The translations under genes were made by a program, and so were the position numbers. DNA of 64,000 bases from positions 186,001 to 250,000 of the forward strand of contig CANGJJ010000004.1 in assembly GCA_947454485.1 (NCBI GenBank), read 5' to 3'. Shown here in pieces: positions 47,547-58,432 of this stretch. The stretch is from Beijerinckiaceae bacterium. GTDB taxonomy: Bacteria; Pseudomonadota; Alphaproteobacteria; Rhizobiales; Beijerinckiaceae. Below the pieces are notes generated by a model that searched no databases, was not told where the DNA came from, and saw only the letters and a list, made by a program, of their open reading frames with translations. Each line of letters opens with the position of its first letter. Position 1 is the first letter of the stretch.

Positions 47547-48859
47547 ATTCGCGCATCTATACGCCGCGCATGAAGCCGCTGTCGGCGCGCAAGACCACGA
47601 TCCTGTCGGTGCTGGATGTTGGCACGTCCAAAGTGGCGTGCCTGATTGCGCGTCTGATGCCTGCTGAGCCTTCTGAGATGCTGCGCGGGCGCACGCATCG
47701 TTGCCGCATTCTGGGCATTGGCCATCAGCAATCGCGCGGTCTCAAAGGCGGCGCTGTCATTGATATGGAAGAGGCCGAACATGCGATCCGCTTGGCGGTC
47801 GACTCGGCTGAGCGCATGGCGCGCGTGCAGGTTGAGAGCGTCATCGTCAATGTGACGGGTGGTCGTCTGGGCTCGCATCTCTACAGCGCCAATGTGCGCC
47901 TTGGCGGCAAGGCTGTGCGCGAAGCTGATACGCATCGCGTGCTGGAGGCAGCCGCCTCTTGCACTGCCGAGCAGGGCCGCGCTGTCTTGCATTCGCTGCC
48001 CAATGGTTTTTCGGTCGACTCCATGACCGGCATTCGCGATCCCAAAGGGATGATGGGCGAAGAGCTGGGCGCAGCCATGCATGTCGTGTCTTGCGATACG
48101 GCGGCTGTGCGCAATCTGATGCTCGCGGTCGAGCGTTGCCATCTCAATATCGAAGCCGTCATCGCCACGCCTTATGCGGCGGGCCTGTCGGTCTTGGTTG
48201 ATGATGAGGCGCAGCTTGGTTGCGCGCTGGTTGATTTTGGTGGTGGCACGACCACGATTGGTGTGTTCTCCAATGGTCATCTCACCCATGTCGATGGCTT
48301 TGCGCTGGGTGGCAATCACGTCACCATGGATATTGCGCGCGGCCTGACCATTCGCCTCAGCGATGCTGAGCGTCTCAAGACCTTCTATGGTTCGTGCATG
48401 CCGTCGGCCTCTGATGATCGCGAGACGATCTCGGTGACGAGCGTGGGTGACGATGGTGCGCAGCCCCAGCATCTGCCCAAGTCGCAGCTGGTGCGCATCA
48501 TCAAGCCGCGTGTCGAGGAGATCCTCGAACTCGTGCGCGATCGTTTGAAGGCTGCGGGCTATGGTCCCCAAGCTGGTCGCCGCCTCATCATGACGGGCGG
48601 TGCCTCACAGCTGACGGGTCTGCCTGAAGCCGCCAGTCGCATCATTTCCTCGCAGGTTCGTGTCGGGCGTCCGCTCGGCATTCAGGGCCTGCCAGAATCA
48701 GCCAAGAATCCGGCTTTCGCCGCGTCCGTCGGTCTGCTCGTTTATCCGCAAGTCGCGGGTATCGAGCATTTCGAGCCGCGTGGAAATACGGGCTATGCGG
48801 CAACCGGCACGGATGGATACATCACCCGCGTCGGTCGCTGGTTGAAGGAAAGTTTTTAA
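47543..48859 (+). CDS. ftsA: Cell division protein FtsA
   Basis: A 438-residue actin-like ATPase that tethers FtsZ to the membrane. The phosphate loops SVLDVGTSKVACLIARL (about 22-38) and LVDFGGGTTTIGVFSNG (about 231-247), GGNHVTMDIARGL, and MTGGASQLTGLPE are conserved. The C-terminus GRWLKESF is the membrane-targeting amphipathic helix. Start is GTG 47543 overlapping ftsQ; ATG 47570 is an in-frame alternative. ftsZ follows after 88 bp. Confidence 0.95.
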   Translation: MNSRIYTPRMKPLSARKTTILSVLDVGTSKVACLIARLMPAEPSEMLRGRTHRCRILGIGHQQSRGLKGGAVIDMEEAEHAIRLAVDSAERMARVQVESVIVNVTGGRLGSHLYSANVRLGGKAVREADTHRVLEAAASCTAEQGRAVLHSLPNGFSVDSMTGIRDPKGMMGEELGAAMHVVSCDTAAVRNLMLAVERCHLNIEAVIATPYAAGLSVLVDDEAQLGCALVDFGGGTTTIGVFSNGHLTHVDGFALGGNHVTMDIARGLTIRLSDAERLKTFYGSCMPSASDDRETISVTSVGDDGAQPQHLPKSQLVRIIKPRVEEILELVRDRLKAAGYGPQAGRRLIMTGGASQLTGLPEAASRIISSQVRVGRPLGIQGLPESAKNPAFAASVGLLVYPQVAGIEHFEPRGNTGYAATGTDGYITRVGRWLKESF

Positions 48860-48947
48860 CGAACAGCCTTTGGACGGGCGCGCGGCGCGCACGTTTGGGG
48901 GATGAGGGTGAACCGGACGCAAGCGTCCAACGTCGAGAGGCCAGACG
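48860..48947 (+). other. ftsA-ftsZ spacer
   Basis: At 88 bp this is the longest gap within the core cluster from mraZ to ftsZ. It holds a small GGACGC-AA-GCGTCC hairpin (48916-48929) just before GAGAGG. It is a likely site for an extra ftsZ promoter or for processing, but no clear promoter is visible. Confidence 0.4.
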
Positions 48948-50603
48948 ATGACGATTAATTTCCAAGCTCCTGAACTGCAGGAACTGAAGCCCCGGATCAT
49001 GGTTGCCGGTGTTGGCGGCGCAGGCTGCAATGCTGTGAACAACATGATTGTCTCTGGCCTGACGGGCGTGGAGTTCATCGTTGCCAATACCGATGCTCAG
49101 GCGCTCACCAGCTCCAAGGCAGACCGTATCATCCAGATGGGCCTGCAGGTCACTGAGGGCTTGGGCGCTGGCGCACAGCCTGAAGTTGGTCGCGCGGCGG
49201 CTGAAGAGGCCATCGAAGAAATCCGCGATCATCTGGCTGGCGCGCATATGTGCTTTGTCACCGGCGGCATGGGCGGCGGCACCGGCACGGGTGCAGCTCC
49301 TGTCATCGCGCGCATTGCTCGCGAGATGGGCATTCTGACGGTGGGTGTTGTCACCAAGCCCTTCCACTTCGAAGGCATGCGCCGCATGCGCATCGCAGAA
49401 GCTGGCATTCAGGAACTGACCAAGGCTGTCGATACCCTCATCGTCATCCCCAACCAGAACCTCTTCCGCGTGGCCAATGAGAAGACGACCTTCGCGGACG
49501 CCTTCGCCATGGCCGATCAGGTTCTTTATTCCGGCGTTGCCTCCATCACCGATCTGATGGTCAAGCAGGGCCTCGTCAATCTCGACTTTGCGGACGTTCG
49601 CTCCATCATGCGCGAAATGGGCAAGGCCATGATGGGTACGGGCGAAGCCTCTGGCGAGAAGCGCGCGATCCTCGCGGCTGAAGCTGCCATCGCCAATCCG
49701 CTGCTCGATGAAGTCTCGATGCGCGGCGCGCGCGGCCTGCTGATCTCGATCACTGGCGGCAGCGACATGACTCTTTATGAAGTTGATGAGGCTGCCAGCC
49801 GCATCCGTCAGGAAGTGGACGAGGATGCCAATATCATCCTCGGCGCGACCTTCGATGAATCGCTGAATGGCATCATCCGCGTCTCGGTTGTGGCTACCGG
49901 CATCGACCAGCCGATCCATGCCCGCGAGCTGAATGCGACCGAAACGCGCATTGCTGATGTGGCGGCCCGCTTGCGCGCCACCACCCAGCCGCGCAGCCCC
50001 GAATTGGCCCGCCCCGCAGAGCCCGTCATGGAGCAGATGGTGCCGCTCGCCCCGGTCGCACCTGCGCCCGTCGAGCCTGCCTATCAGCCCCAGCCGCAGG
50101 CCCAGTCCTATGCCATGCCGCAGGGTGTGCAGGTGCAGCCAATGCAGCGCCCCGTTGCGACCTATCAGGAGCCCATGCAGGAGGCCTATGCCCCCGAGCC
50201 TGAGTTCCAGCCCGGCCCGTTCATCCCCCCGGTGGCTGAACAGCCCGTTCGCCAGACCCGTATGCCCTCGATTGATGAGCTGCCCACCCCGGCCCGTGCC
50301 CAGTGGGAAGCCCACCACAATCCTGAGGCCCAGCAGGTCCATTCGCCCGATGCCAAGCGCCGCACCTTGCTTGACCGTCTGGCCGCCTTTGGCCTGAGCC
50401 GTCAGGAAGAGCCCCAGGCTCAGCCGGCACCGCGTCCCCAGATGCAGCGCCCCGTGGCTCCTGGCCCCGTTCACGCTGAATATGGCCAGCGTCGCCCTCC
50501 GGCCGGCCCGCGTGTCGAGCCCCAGCGGGTCACCCAGCAGGCCCGCACGGCTGAGGAAGACCAGCTCGAAATCCCGGCTTTTCTGCGCCGTCAGGCCAAC
50601 TAA
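48948..50603 (+). CDS. ftsZ: Cell division GTPase FtsZ
   Basis: A 551-residue tubulin homologue that forms the division ring. The GTPase body (about 15-335) has [12 protein letters not shown], the tubulin loop [14 protein letters not shown] (about 104-117) and the T7 loop [12 protein letters not shown] long Pro/Gln-rich linker (about 340-535) follows, then the conserved FtsA-binding tail [12 protein letters not shown] at the extreme end. The length exceeds E. coli FtsZ (383) and is near alphaproteobacterial types such as Caulobacter (508). GAGAGG lies upstream. A terminator follows. Confidence 0.97.
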   Translation: MTINFQAPELQELKPRIMVAGVGGAGCNAVNNMIVSGLTGVEFIVANTDAQALTSSKADRIIQMGLQVTEGLGAGAQPEVGRAAAEEAIEEIRDHLAGAHMCFVTGGMGGGTGTGAAPVIARIAREMGILTVGVVTKPFHFEGMRRMRIAEAGIQELTKAVDTLIVIPNQNLFRVANEKTTFADAFAMADQVLYSGVASITDLMVKQGLVNLDFADVRSIMREMGKAMMGTGEASGEKRAILAAEAAIANPLLDEVSMRGARGLLISITGGSDMTLYEVDEAASRIRQEVDEDANIILGATFDESLNGIIRVSVVATGIDQPIHARELNATETRIADVAARLRATTQPRSPELARPAEPVMEQMVPLAPVAPAPVEPAYQPQPQAQSYAMPQGVQVQPMQRPVATYQEPMQEAYAPEPEFQPGPFIPPVAEQPVRQTRMPSIDELPTPARAQWEAHHNPEAQQVHSPDAKRRTLLDRLAAFGLSRQEEPQAQPAPRPQMQRPVAPGPVHAEYGQRRPPAGPRVEPQRVTQQARTAEEDQLEIPAFLRRQAN

Positions 50604-50909
50604 AGCCTAACCATTCATAACAGCTTTTGGGGCGCCCCGACTTCGGTCCGGGCGCCCTAATTAATTGAAAAACAACAATTTCATTAGAAGCTGTATCAGT
50701 GGCGACGGCTTGGCGGTGTTACAGAGCGTAAGAAAGAGTGATTTTGTTCCACCGCTCAGCCAGCTTATTTTCGCCACTGTTCAGGCAGGGATTCGTCCGG
50801 CTTGATCCTAACCATTCAGCCCGTAAGGGCTCCGGACCTTCCGCCCCGGCGTCATGCCAGAGCTGCAGGTCTCGCCCCGGTTCTCCCGCCGGGCATAGGA
50901 CAGAGTGAC
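50604..50909. other. ftsZ-lpxC intergenic region
   Basis: This 306-bp gap begins with the ftsZ terminator and then has an AT-rich stretch (about 50658-50700) likely to contain the lpxC promoter. The 12-mer CCTAACCATTCA occurs at 50606-50617 and 50807-50818. No small ORF with a ribosome site was found. Confidence 0.5.
50626..50661 (+). terminator. Hairpin terminator after ftsZ
   Basis: GGGGCGCCC (50629-50637) pairs with GGGCGCCCT (50649-50657) around an 11-nt loop holding CTTCGG. TAATTAATT follows rather than a pure T-run, so termination may be partial. Confidence 0.7.
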
Positions 50910-51851
50910 ATGACGGCAGTGAAACAAACGACCCTGCGTGACCGCGTGGTTCTTTCCGGCGCAGGCGTCCATTCCAACGCACCCGCCCGTCTGGTTCTGC
51001 ATCCTTCCGAGGCCAATAGCGGCATCTCCTTTCTGCGCACCGGTCTGCCCGGTGGTCGCGAGCGCCTGATCGAGGCGAAATATTCGCAAGTGTCGATGAC
51101 CGAGCTGTGCACCGTTGTGGGTGCAGCTGATGCTTCGGTCTCCACGGTTGAACATCTTCTGGCCGCTCTCTGCGGCCTTGGCGTTGACAATGCCGTGGTT
51201 GAGATCGACGGCCCGGAAATGCCCATTATGGATGGCTCTTCGGCAGACTTTGTTGAGGCCATTGATCAGGTCGGCCTGACGCAGCTCACCGCTGCGCGCC
51301 GCTATGTGAAAGTGCTCAAGACGGTGCGTGTTGAGAATGGCCGTGCCTTCTCTGAACTGCGCCCTGCCGACCGTGGCTTCCGCCTCGAGGTCGAGATTGA
51401 TTTTGCCGCTGGCGTCATTGGCCGTCAGAAGAAGGTCGTGGATCTTGATCCCACCGTCTTCCGCAATGAATTGTCGCGCGCCCGCACCTTCGGCTTCATC
51501 CGTGATGTGGAGCGTCTGTGGAAGGCTGGCTTCGCGCTCGGCGCCTCTTTGGACAATACGGTGGCCCTTGATGGCGACCGCATTCTCAATCCGGGCGGTC
51601 TGCGCTACCCGGATGAATTCGTCTGCCACAAGACCCTTGATGCCGTCGGCGATCTGGCTCTGGCTGGCCTGCCGCTCATTGGCTGCTATCGCTCCTTCTG
51701 CGGCGGCCACAAGATGAATGTGGCTGTGCTTGAGGCACTCTTTGCTGATCGCGCCAATTATCAGATCATCGAGAGCCAGCCGCGCCGCGAGCCGGCCCGC
51801 GCTGAACATGCCTTTGGCCTGCGCCCGGCTTTTGCGCCCGAGGCCAACTGA
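50910..51851 (+). CDS. lpxC: UDP-3-O-acyl-N-acetylglucosamine deacetylase
   Basis: A 313-residue zinc enzyme that makes the committed step of lipid A synthesis. SGAGVHSNAPARLVLHP (16-32), zinc-site His82 in STVEHLLAALCGLGVDN, FVCHKTLDAVGDLALAG (zinc His and Asp) and CGGHKMN (catalytic His) are present. The ATG at 50910 is chosen by alignment with the usual N-terminus; the longer frame from 50802 includes non-coding leader. It lies in its usual place after ftsZ, with a terminator behind it. Confidence 0.95.
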   Translation: MTAVKQTTLRDRVVLSGAGVHSNAPARLVLHPSEANSGISFLRTGLPGGRERLIEAKYSQVSMTELCTVVGAADASVSTVEHLLAALCGLGVDNAVVEIDGPEMPIMDGSSADFVEAIDQVGLTQLTAARRYVKVLKTVRVENGRAFSELRPADRGFRLEVEIDFAAGVIGRQKKVVDLDPTVFRNELSRARTFGFIRDVERLWKAGFALGASLDNTVALDGDRILNPGGLRYPDEFVCHKTLDAVGDLALAGLPLIGCYRSFCGGHKMNVAVLEALFADRANYQIIESQPRREPARAEHAFGLRPAFAPEAN

Positions 51852-51874
51852 TCCCCATTGTGTCGAAAAGACCG

Positions 51875-51909
51875 CACGGCCGCCCCTCAGCGGCCGTGAA
51901 CTGTTTTTT
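51875..51909 (+). terminator. lpxC terminator
   Basis: CACGGCCGC-CCCTCA-GCGGCCGTG (51875-51898) is a perfect 9-bp stem followed by AACTGTTTTTT. It ends the lpxC message before bamD. Confidence 0.9.
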
Positions 51910-52058
51910 GACTTGCTCCGGCCATAATCAGGCGGTCTGAACAGGGGTGAAGGCGCGGGAAGGAGCCATAGTGGCATTCCGGCGGCTTATGAGATAAATA
52001 GCGGATCCGGTTGCAAGGTGCTCCGCGTCCCATTTTGAACGCTGGCTGAGAGTTTGGC

Positions 52059-52949
52059 ATGATCTTGTCTGCAAATTCATATTCGGCCCGTCGGGTGGAT
52101 GGCCCTGTGTTGGCGCGCCTCGCGTTGGCCATTGGCATGATGTTCCCTTTGGCGGCTTGCTCCACGCTCGAATCCCTCAACCCCTTTGGTGGTGAGAAAT
52201 ACGAGACAAAGATTCTACCCGAAGAGCCCGCTGACCAGATCTATGATCAGGGCCTTGCGCGCTTGCAAAAGGGCGATGGCGAAGGTGCTGCCAAAAAGTT
52301 CGCGGATCTTGAGAAGCAATATCCCTTCTCCTCGCATTCGCGCCGCGGCATGGTCATGCAGATCTATTCCAACTATCAGGCCTCGCAGTGGGACGATGCG
52401 ATTGCCAATGCGCGTCGCTATATCGCGCTCTATCCTTCAACGCCTGAAGCGCCCTACGCGATGTATCTCGCCGCCATGTCCTATTACAGCCAGGTGCCGG
52501 ATATTTCGCGCGATCAGGAGCGTGCCGAAAAGGCCCTGCAACTGTTCGAACAGCTCGCCGAGAAATATCCCAAGTCCGAATATGCTGAAGATGCGCGTTA
52601 CAAGATTCAGGTGACGCGCGATCAGTTGGCGGCCAAAGAGATGTCGATTGGTCGCTTCTATCTGGCGCGCAAGAATTACACCGCCGCTGTGAACCGCTTC
52701 CGCGAAGTCGTCGCCAAATATCAGACGACGCGTCACATCGAAGAGGCGCTCTATCGTCTCACCGAAGCCTATATGGCGCTCGGCATCACCCAAGAGGCAC
52801 AGACGGCCGCTGCCGTTCTGGGCCATAACTATCCTGACAGCCAATGGTACAAAGACGCCTTCGCACGTTTGCAGGGCGGTGGTCTGGAGCCTCAAGAGAA
52901 TAAGGCCTCCTGGATCTCGCGTGCCTTCAAGACTGTCGGGCTCGGCTGA
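52059..52949 (+). CDS. bamD: Outer-membrane assembly lipoprotein BamD
   Basis: A 296-residue lipoprotein of the BAM complex. The leader ends in the lipobox LAAC (Cys34), followed by STLESLNPFGGEKY. Five TPR-like helical repeats run from YDQGLARLQKGDGEGAAKKFADLEKQYPFS to YMALGITQEAQTAAAVLGHNYP. It works with BamA to insert beta-barrel proteins. It has its own promoter region after the lpxC terminator and is followed 6 nt later by recN, so the two may be cotranscribed. Confidence 0.94.
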   Translation: MILSANSYSARRVDGPVLARLALAIGMMFPLAACSTLESLNPFGGEKYETKILPEEPADQIYDQGLARLQKGDGEGAAKKFADLEKQYPFSSHSRRGMVMQIYSNYQASQWDDAIANARRYIALYPSTPEAPYAMYLAAMSYYSQVPDISRDQERAEKALQLFEQLAEKYPKSEYAEDARYKIQVTRDQLAAKEMSIGRFYLARKNYTAAVNRFREVVAKYQTTRHIEEALYRLTEAYMALGITQEAQTAAAVLGHNYPDSQWYKDAFARLQGGGLEPQENKASWISRAFKTVGLG

Positions 52950-52955
52950 GGGCTC

Positions 52956-54626
52956 ATGCTCGCGCAACTGTCGATCCGTGACATCGTCCTGATTGATCGG
53001 CTCGATTTGCAGCTCGGTCCCGGCCTCGTCGTGCTGACGGGCGAGACCGGCGCTGGCAAGTCCATTCTTCTTGACGCATTTTCTCTGGCTCTGGGCGGGC
53101 GCGGCGATGGATCGCTCGTGCGCGAGGGTCAGGCGCAGGGGCAGGTGAGTGCGGCTTTTGATCTGCCGCTCGATCATCCCGCCATTCTCGCCGCGCAAAA
53201 ACATGACATCGTGATTGATGGCGATCTCATTCTGCGCCGTGTGCAGATGGCGGACGGACGCACACGCGCTTTCGTCAATGACCAACCCGTGAGTGTGCAG
53301 GCGCTGCGTGAGATCGGCAAAGTGCTGGTCGAGATTCACGGCCAGCATGATGATCGCGCATTGGTGGAACCTGCCATGCATCGCGCTTTGATTGATGCGT
53401 TCGGTGGCTTGAGCAAAGAGCTTGCAGCCACGCGCGAGGCACATGCCACTTGGCGCGATGCCAAGACCGCCCTTGCCGAGGAGGAGGCGCGGATCGCGCG
53501 CGCGCGTGAAGAGGCCGACTATCTGCGCCATGCGCATGAGGAGCTGTCGAAACTCGCCGCCCAGCCCAATGAAGAAGAGGCGCTCGCCGGTCGTCGTCAG
53601 ACGATGATGCAGGCTGAGAAAGTCACTAGCGAATTGCGTGAGGCGCATGAGGCTTTGGCGGGCGATCATTCGCCCATCGCCAGCTTCTCGTCTGTGCAGC
53701 GCCGTCTTGAACGACGTGCTGCGCAAGCCCCGCACTTGATCGAGCCCTCTGTCAAAGCGCTCGCATCAGCGATTGATGCGATGGAGCTGGCTGCGCAGGC
53801 CATGGAACAGGCTTTGCGCGAGGCAGAGTTTGATCCGCGTGAATTGGAGCGTGTCGAAGAGCGGCTCTTTGCGCTGCGCGCAGCGGCGCGCAAATATAAT
53901 GTGCCAGTTGTGGAGCTGCCTGCGCTTGCTGATCGGTTCACGGCAGATTTGGCTGCATTGGATGCAGGTGAGGCACTGCTTACCAAACTTGCCAAAGAGA
54001 CGGCTGCTGCAGAAAAAGCCTTTCATGCTGCAGCGGCAACTTTGTCAGCTGGTCGCAAAAAGGCAGCTTCCCAGCTCGACAAGACGGTCAATGGTGAATT
54101 GCCGCCGCTCAAATTGGAGCGCGCGATCTTCACCACCCAGATTGAGGCAGATGCGTCAGCTGCTTCGGCTGATGGTATCGACCGCGTGGAATTCTGGGTG
54201 CAGACCAATCCTGGCACACGCCCTGGCCCCTTGATGAAAGTGGCCTCAGGCGGTGAGCTTGCGCGTTTTATGCTCGCGCTCAAAGTCGCGTTGGCGGATC
54301 GTGGCTCGGCACCGACACTTGTCTTCGATGAGATCGACACGGGCGTGGGCGGTGCGGTGGCTGATGCCATTGGCCAGCGCCTCGCAAGGCTGGCGGCCAA
54401 AGTGCAGGTGCTCGCTGTCACCCATGCGCCGCAAGTGGCGGCACGCGCCAGCGACCATTTCCAGATTGCCAAGGGCGCGACCGACAAGGGCAAGCGTGTG
54501 GCGACCCGAATCACCCAGCTCCTCGATGAGGCGCGCGGCGAGGAGATCGCCCGCATGTTGTCGGGTGCGACCATCACCGAAGAGGCCCGCGCGGCCGCCC
54601 GCCGCCTGTTGCAGGGTGCCGACTGA
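52956..54626 (+). CDS. recN: DNA repair ATPase RecN
   Basis: A 556-residue SMC-like protein for double-strand-break repair. LSIRDIVLIDRLDLQLGPGLVVLTGETGAGKS (Walker A, 29-36) opens the head domain; two coiled-coil arms run about 160-370; VASGGELARFMLALK is the ABC signature and LVFDEIDTGVGGAVA the Walker B. The helical arms are rich in Ala and Glu. Its ATG is 6 nt after bamD. Confidence 0.95.
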   Translation: MLAQLSIRDIVLIDRLDLQLGPGLVVLTGETGAGKSILLDAFSLALGGRGDGSLVREGQAQGQVSAAFDLPLDHPAILAAQKHDIVIDGDLILRRVQMADGRTRAFVNDQPVSVQALREIGKVLVEIHGQHDDRALVEPAMHRALIDAFGGLSKELAATREAHATWRDAKTALAEEEARIARAREEADYLRHAHEELSKLAAQPNEEEALAGRRQTMMQAEKVTSELREAHEALAGDHSPIASFSSVQRRLERRAAQAPHLIEPSVKALASAIDAMELAAQAMEQALREAEFDPRELERVEERLFALRAAARKYNVPVVELPALADRFTADLAALDAGEALLTKLAKETAAAEKAFHAAAATLSAGRKKAASQLDKTVNGELPPLKLERAIFTTQIEADASAASADGIDRVEFWVQTNPGTRPGPLMKVASGGELARFMLALKVALADRGSAPTLVFDEIDTGVGGAVADAIGQRLARLAAKVQVLAVTHAPQVAARASDHFQIAKGATDKGKRVATRITQLLDEARGEEIARMLSGATITEEARAAARRLLQGAD

Positions 54627-54659
54627 GCCTGCCTTTGCGGGAGCGCCGGGCTTTGTTAA

Positions 54660-56774
<2,115 letters not shown>

Positions 56775-56857
56775 TCTGAATTTTTGGGGTGATTTTGTCT
56801 CTGATTAGCTTTGTCGATTAGCGATTTTCTTATTTTATTTCAGTGATCGGATTGGTG

Positions 56858-58393
56858 ATGCCGAAGGTGTTGTCTGGTGCCCATTGGCGCAATGCGCGAC
56901 GTGGTCTTTTGTGCTCAAGCGCGAGCCTGGCGCTCAGCGCTCTTTTGTCTGGATGCGGTGGAAACCGCAGCACGAGAAGCGGGGGGAGTGGCGGCGGGCC
57001 ATCGCCTGTGCCAGACCCTTTGACCAATCCCCAGCCCATGCCCAGTGGCTTTATCGTATCTGCCGCTGCGGTTGTGACTCCTGTGGAGATCGGGTCTGTC
57101 GGGTCCAATTTTCTGGGCCTTAGTTTTGAAAAATCGATCCTGATTGCGCGCACTTTGTCTGTGTCAAACCCTGACTTTTTGGCGCGGCTGAAAGAGCTAG
57201 GTCCCGGCAATCTACGCATCGGGGGCAGCTCGGTGGATTTGGTTGTCTGGACGCCGGATGGATCTGGAGGTCAGGCTGATCAGCTGTCCAAAAGGGATAT
57301 CGAATATTTTGCGATCTTTGTGAAAGCGTCTGGCTGGCGCGTGAACTACGGCATTAATTTGGCTCAGAATACGCCTGAAGATGCTGCCGAAGAGGCGGCC
57401 TTTGCCGCGCAACAGCTGGGCGACAGTCTCGATTGTTTTGCCCTGGGCAATGAGCCGGATCTTTATAGAAATGTCTTCATTGCACCGGACAAGACGAAGA
57501 ACTGGAGCTATTCGGTCTTCAAGTCACAGTGGGATCTATTCAGAAGTGCGATTGTTGCGCGGGTCAGTACCGCGAAATTTTCAGGTCCAGAAGCGGCCAA
57601 TAATCTTGCGACCTATGCGACGCCTTTTGCCAAATCCCTCGACAAGACACGGTTGAATCTGCTGACCCAGCATCATTATCGAATTCATGGTAATGATCCA
57701 AAATCTTTGGATTTCTTGCTCACAACTCCAGATCCACAACTTACGCTTGGTAGCTCAGTCGAGCCCGCGCGTCTGCCGACTTTGAAAATTGCAGCCGATG
57801 ATCTTGGCGTCCCCTTTCGCTTAACCGAGGTGAATTCCGGAATCGATGGGGGTGTTCCGGGGATCAGCGATGTTTATGGTTCCGCTCTATGGGCGCTGGA
57901 CCTCTTGCTTACTGCTGCAAAGGGTGGTGCTGAGGGCGTTAATTTTCATTCCGGCGGGCTCGTTTCTTATTCGCCTTTGGGTTTTGAGGGCTCTTTGCTG
58001 GTTGAGGTGCGCCCTGCCTATTATAGCTATTTGCTGTTTAAGATGATGGGGCAGGGCAAGCTTCTCACTGCCACGATCGAGGCGGGCGGTGCGAATATTT
58101 CGGTCTATGCGATTCAAAGCGCCGGACGCGTGAATACGCTGTTTGTGAACAAAGATGCCACGCAATCTTTCAAAGTTACGCTGCAACTGCCGAGCACACC
58201 CAGCAAGGTCACGGCCATTCAGCTGTCGGGTCCGGGCCTTACGTCAAAGACCGGAATCGAAATTCAAGGTGCGAGCGTGAGTGTCGTCAATGGTCTTGGT
58301 ACGATGGGCGCGCCCTATTCAGTTTCCGTTCATGAGCAAAGAGCGACATTCTATGTGCCGTCGCTGATGGCTGTGCTTGTCACAGCTGTTTGA
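56858..58393 (+). CDS. GH79-like glycoside hydrolase lipoprotein
   Basis: A 511-residue exported protein. The signal segment ends in the lipobox LSGC (Cys33), followed by a Gly/Ser/Pro-rich linker. The TIM-barrel domain shows FLGLSFEKS, the acid/base Glu199 in ALGNEPD and the putative nucleophile Glu324 in LTEVNS, as in family GH79 (beta-glucuronidase/heparanase type). A C-terminal beta domain ends the protein. ATG 56858 is used; GTG 56843 is also in frame and neither has a strong ribosome site. It is a paralogue of the next gene, aligned over the whole catalytic part. Likely acts on uronic-acid-containing glycans; substrate unproven. Confidence 0.78.
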   Translation: MPKVLSGAHWRNARRGLLCSSASLALSALLSGCGGNRSTRSGGSGGGPSPVPDPLTNPQPMPSGFIVSAAAVVTPVEIGSVGSNFLGLSFEKSILIARTLSVSNPDFLARLKELGPGNLRIGGSSVDLVVWTPDGSGGQADQLSKRDIEYFAIFVKASGWRVNYGINLAQNTPEDAAEEAAFAAQQLGDSLDCFALGNEPDLYRNVFIAPDKTKNWSYSVFKSQWDLFRSAIVARVSTAKFSGPEAANNLATYATPFAKSLDKTRLNLLTQHHYRIHGNDPKSLDFLLTTPDPQLTLGSSVEPARLPTLKIAADDLGVPFRLTEVNSGIDGGVPGISDVYGSALWALDLLLTAAKGGAEGVNFHSGGLVSYSPLGFEGSLLVEVRPAYYSYLLFKMMGQGKLLTATIEAGGANISVYAIQSAGRVNTLFVNKDATQSFKVTLQLPSTPSKVTAIQLSGPGLTSKTGIEIQGASVSVVNGLGTMGAPYSVSVHEQRATFYVPSLMAVLVTAV

Positions 58394-58432
58394 TTTTATA
58401 TTTCTGCCTGTTTATTTTAGGAGGGCATTTGC

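Noticed and set aside
47168-50474. Long minus-strand frames (467 and 550 codons) opposite ftsA and ftsZ
   Set aside because: They are shadows of the two conserved genes; no ribosome site or family signature supports them.
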